Assembly: GCF_900167075.1 (NCBI RefSeq)
Contig: NZ_FUWH01000010.1
Span: 92,111-156,110 of the forward strand
Length of the DNA: 64,000 bases
Source of the DNA: Sediminibacterium ginsengisoli
GTDB lineage: Bacteria > Bacteroidota > Bacteroidia > Chitinophagales > Chitinophagaceae
Reading direction: 5' to 3'
Shown here: positions 62,826 to 64,000 of the stretch, in pieces
Layout: every line of letters starts with the position of its first letter
Numbering within the stretch: the stretch's first letter is position 1
Notes under the pieces: generated by a model
What the model saw: the letters and a program-made list of their open reading frames with translations, nothing else
What the model was told of the DNA's origin: nothing
The model's database searches: none
Made by a program: the position numbers and the translations under genes

Positions 62826-62972
62826 AAATGCAGACACCCGCGTGGAGGTTGGAATCTGTAAGCAACTTTAGAAATGGTGGCTGCGTGATGCGCTGAGTCC
62901 CCTTCGGGAGACGTCAGCGGAGGATAAAGCGCTCTTCGAGAGACTCCAGCGAAGGCAGCGTAAGACCGGCAT

Positions 62973-63133
62973 GATTAACCATTCAACAAAAGATCCAAAC
63001 CAGTCTTTGCAGAGGCGCCTCTTTGGCTTCGGTGCCCAGCGAAGCGAAGGCAATCAAAATGATGCGCAGCACATTTTGATAGAGGCCAAAGCAGCGCTGG
63101 CGCAAAGACGAGGCCCAGCGGCCTGAGCGACAC
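62973..63133 (+). repeat. Repeat C, copy 3 (core 63003-63109)
   Basis: The core is 107 nt. Inner hairpin arms are ATCAAAATG (63053-63061) and CATTTTGAT (63072-63080), perfectly paired, loop ATGCGCAGCA. Confidence 0.85.
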
Positions 63134-63252
63134 AGATGACAGCACCCGCGTGAAGGTTCGAATCTATAAACAACTTTAGAAATGGTGGCTGCGTGCTGCG
63201 CTGAGTCCCCTCCGGGAGACGTCAGCAGAAGCAGCGTAAAATCGTCGCGAAA

Positions 63253-63285
63253 AGCTTTTGGAAAGTTTAAAACTTTCCAAAAGCT
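63253..63285 (+). repeat. Palindrome B, copy 2
   Basis: 33-nt perfect palindrome with 16-bp arms around one base. 456 bp before copy 3. Confidence 0.85.
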
Positions 63286-63428
63286 AACCTCACCCGCGTG
63301 AAGGTTGGAATCTGTAAGCAACTTTAGAAATGGTGGCTGCGTGCTGCGCTGAGTCCCCTTCGGGAGACGTCAGCGGAGGATAAAGCGCTCTTCGAGAGAC
63401 CTCAGCGAAGGCAGCGTAAGACCGGCAT

Positions 63429-63589
63429 GATTAACCATTCACCAAAAGATCCAAACCAGTCTTTGCAGAGGCGCCTCTTTGGCTTCGGTGCCCAGCGAAG
63501 CGAAGGCTATCAAAATGTGCTGCGCATCATTTTGATAGAGGCCAAAGCAGCGCTGGCGCAAAGACGAGGCCCAGCGGCCCGAGCGACAC
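63429..63589 (+). repeat. Repeat C, copy 4 with inverted loop (core 63459-63565)
   Basis: The core is 107 nt. The inner arms (63509-63517 and 63528-63536) match copy 3, but the loop reads TGCTGCGCAT, the exact reverse complement of the loop in the other three copies. Confidence 0.85.
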
Positions 63590-63708
63590 AAATGCAGACA
63601 CCCGCATGAAGGTTGGAATCTGTAAGCAACTTTAGAAATGGCGGCAGCGTGCTGCGCTGAGCCCCCTCCGGGAGACGTCAGCAGAAGCAGCGTAAAATCG
63701 TCGCGAAA

Positions 63709-63741
63709 AGCTTTTGGAAAGTTTTAAACTTTCCAAAAGCT
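63709..63741 (+). repeat. Palindrome B, copy 3
   Basis: 33-nt palindrome; the central base is T where copy 2 has A, so it too may be the flipped form. Confidence 0.85.
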
Positions 63742-63902
63742 AACCTCACCCGCGTGAAGATTGGAATCTATAAGCAACTTTAGAAATGGTGGCAGTGTGC
63801 TGCGCTGAGTCCCCTTCGGGAGACGTCAGTGGAGAATAATCGAATGCAACCTGTTGCGCTGAATCCCCTGCAGGAGATATCAAGTTTACTAACAACGTAA
63901 GA

Positions 63903-63942
63903 TAATTGCTGGTCAGGCGACCACAGGTGTTCGAAAGATATT
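63903..63942 (-). repeat. Module E, right end of the array
   Basis: The reverse complement of this 40-bp segment matches 12658-12697 at about 35 of 40 positions. At 12.6 kb E has the opposite orientation relative to C, D and A. Confidence 0.75.
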
Positions 63943-64000
63943 TATGAGGAGTTACACAATAAAATAGCGTTCATTTTTTCGGGATCACCGCCGCACTTGA

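Larger units (their letters stand above)
62505..63942 (+). repeat. Mosaic array of palindromic modules (A, A', B, C, D, E)
   Basis: No credible gene is present over about 1.4 kb. Modules in order: D(partial)-A-B-A'-C-D-A-A'-C-D-A-B-D-A-A'-C-D-A-B-D-A-A(decayed)-E. A is a 30-nt hairpin (62517, 62890, 63198, 63346, 63654, 63802 and decayed 63856). A' is 23 nt (62621, 62929, 63385). B is a 33-nt palindrome. C is 161 bp. D is about 57 bp. From 62832 onward the array is a 456-bp tandem unit in two full copies (62832-63287, 63288-63743) and a partial third (63744-63831); all modules A, A', B, C repeat at exactly 456 bp. Confidence 0.9.

Noticed and set aside
62663..63609. Several 60-112-residue ORFs on both strands in the repeat array (for example frames opening MINHLPKDPNQSLQRRL)
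   Set aside because: They are translations of repeat C and its neighbours. The same DNA gives similar ORFs in several frames and on both strands, without ribosome-binding sites, and copy 4 changes the reading through an inverted loop.
62505..63885. CRISPR array
   Set aside because: Repeated units are long, palindromic and mosaic, there are no regular 30-40-bp unique spacers, and no cas gene is present.

Overview
The window looks like a chromosomal segment of a Bacteroidota member, most likely the Chitinophagaceae/Chitinophaga group. The supporting signs are promoters of the Bacteroidota type (TAnnTTTG), type IX secretion and gliding-type proteins (a CHU_C-type C-terminal domain and a PorP/SprF protein), a TonB-type outer-membrane receptor, many two-component systems and Bacteroidota-style lipoproteins. 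No rRNA, CRISPR array, transposase or prophage gene was seen. The taxonomic call is inference from family content, not a database match.

Layout. 0-8 kb: bacillithiol deacetylase (bshB1, cut by the window edge), two tandem paralogous lipoproteins, rpmE2 (L31 type B), yajQ, a TonB-type receptor under a strong candidate operator, lgt and a bacilliredoxin. 8-20.5 kb: small heat-shock protein, a TraB/GumN protein, an ECF sigma factor with a membrane partner, coaD, pyrB, a repeat locus, pyrR, recF with a DciA-like gene, a thioredoxin-TPR protein, two proteins of unknown function, and a membrane protein/histidine kinase/response regulator operon. 20.5-32 kb: ABC-type permease, a B12-type radical SAM protein, an OmpR-type two-component system, then a GpgS-like glycosyltransferase, HAD phosphatase, universal stress protein and TPR protein. 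This last stretch carries three arrays of four 11-bp-phased TAAT repeats. 32-38 kb: rlmH, rhomboid protease, tilS, glnS, hutH and tRNA-Arg(TCT).

38.1-43.9 kb is a visibly AT-rich accessory island directly beside the tRNA gene. It holds a lipoprotein with a C-terminal nuclease-like domain, an adjacent immunity-candidate gene with a truncated paralogue, a protein of unknown function, and an ApeA-type HEPN protein, a family known from anti-phage defence. 44-62.4 kb: AlkB, a TPR/ankyrin protein, a PorP/SprF protein with a 2162-residue surface protein, a divergent propeller histidine kinase with response regulator, YceI, a membrane-bound winged-helix regulator and an M1 peptidase.

62.5-63.9 kb is a gene-free mosaic of palindromic modules, built on a 456-bp tandem unit. 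One module, with a 107-nt structured core, recurs at 12.35 kb between pyrB and pyrR. Its inner hairpin keeps its pairing although its sequence differs, and in one copy the loop is inverted. The most unusual items here are the phased-repeat regulon, the structured repeat family and the tRNA-linked toxin/defence island.
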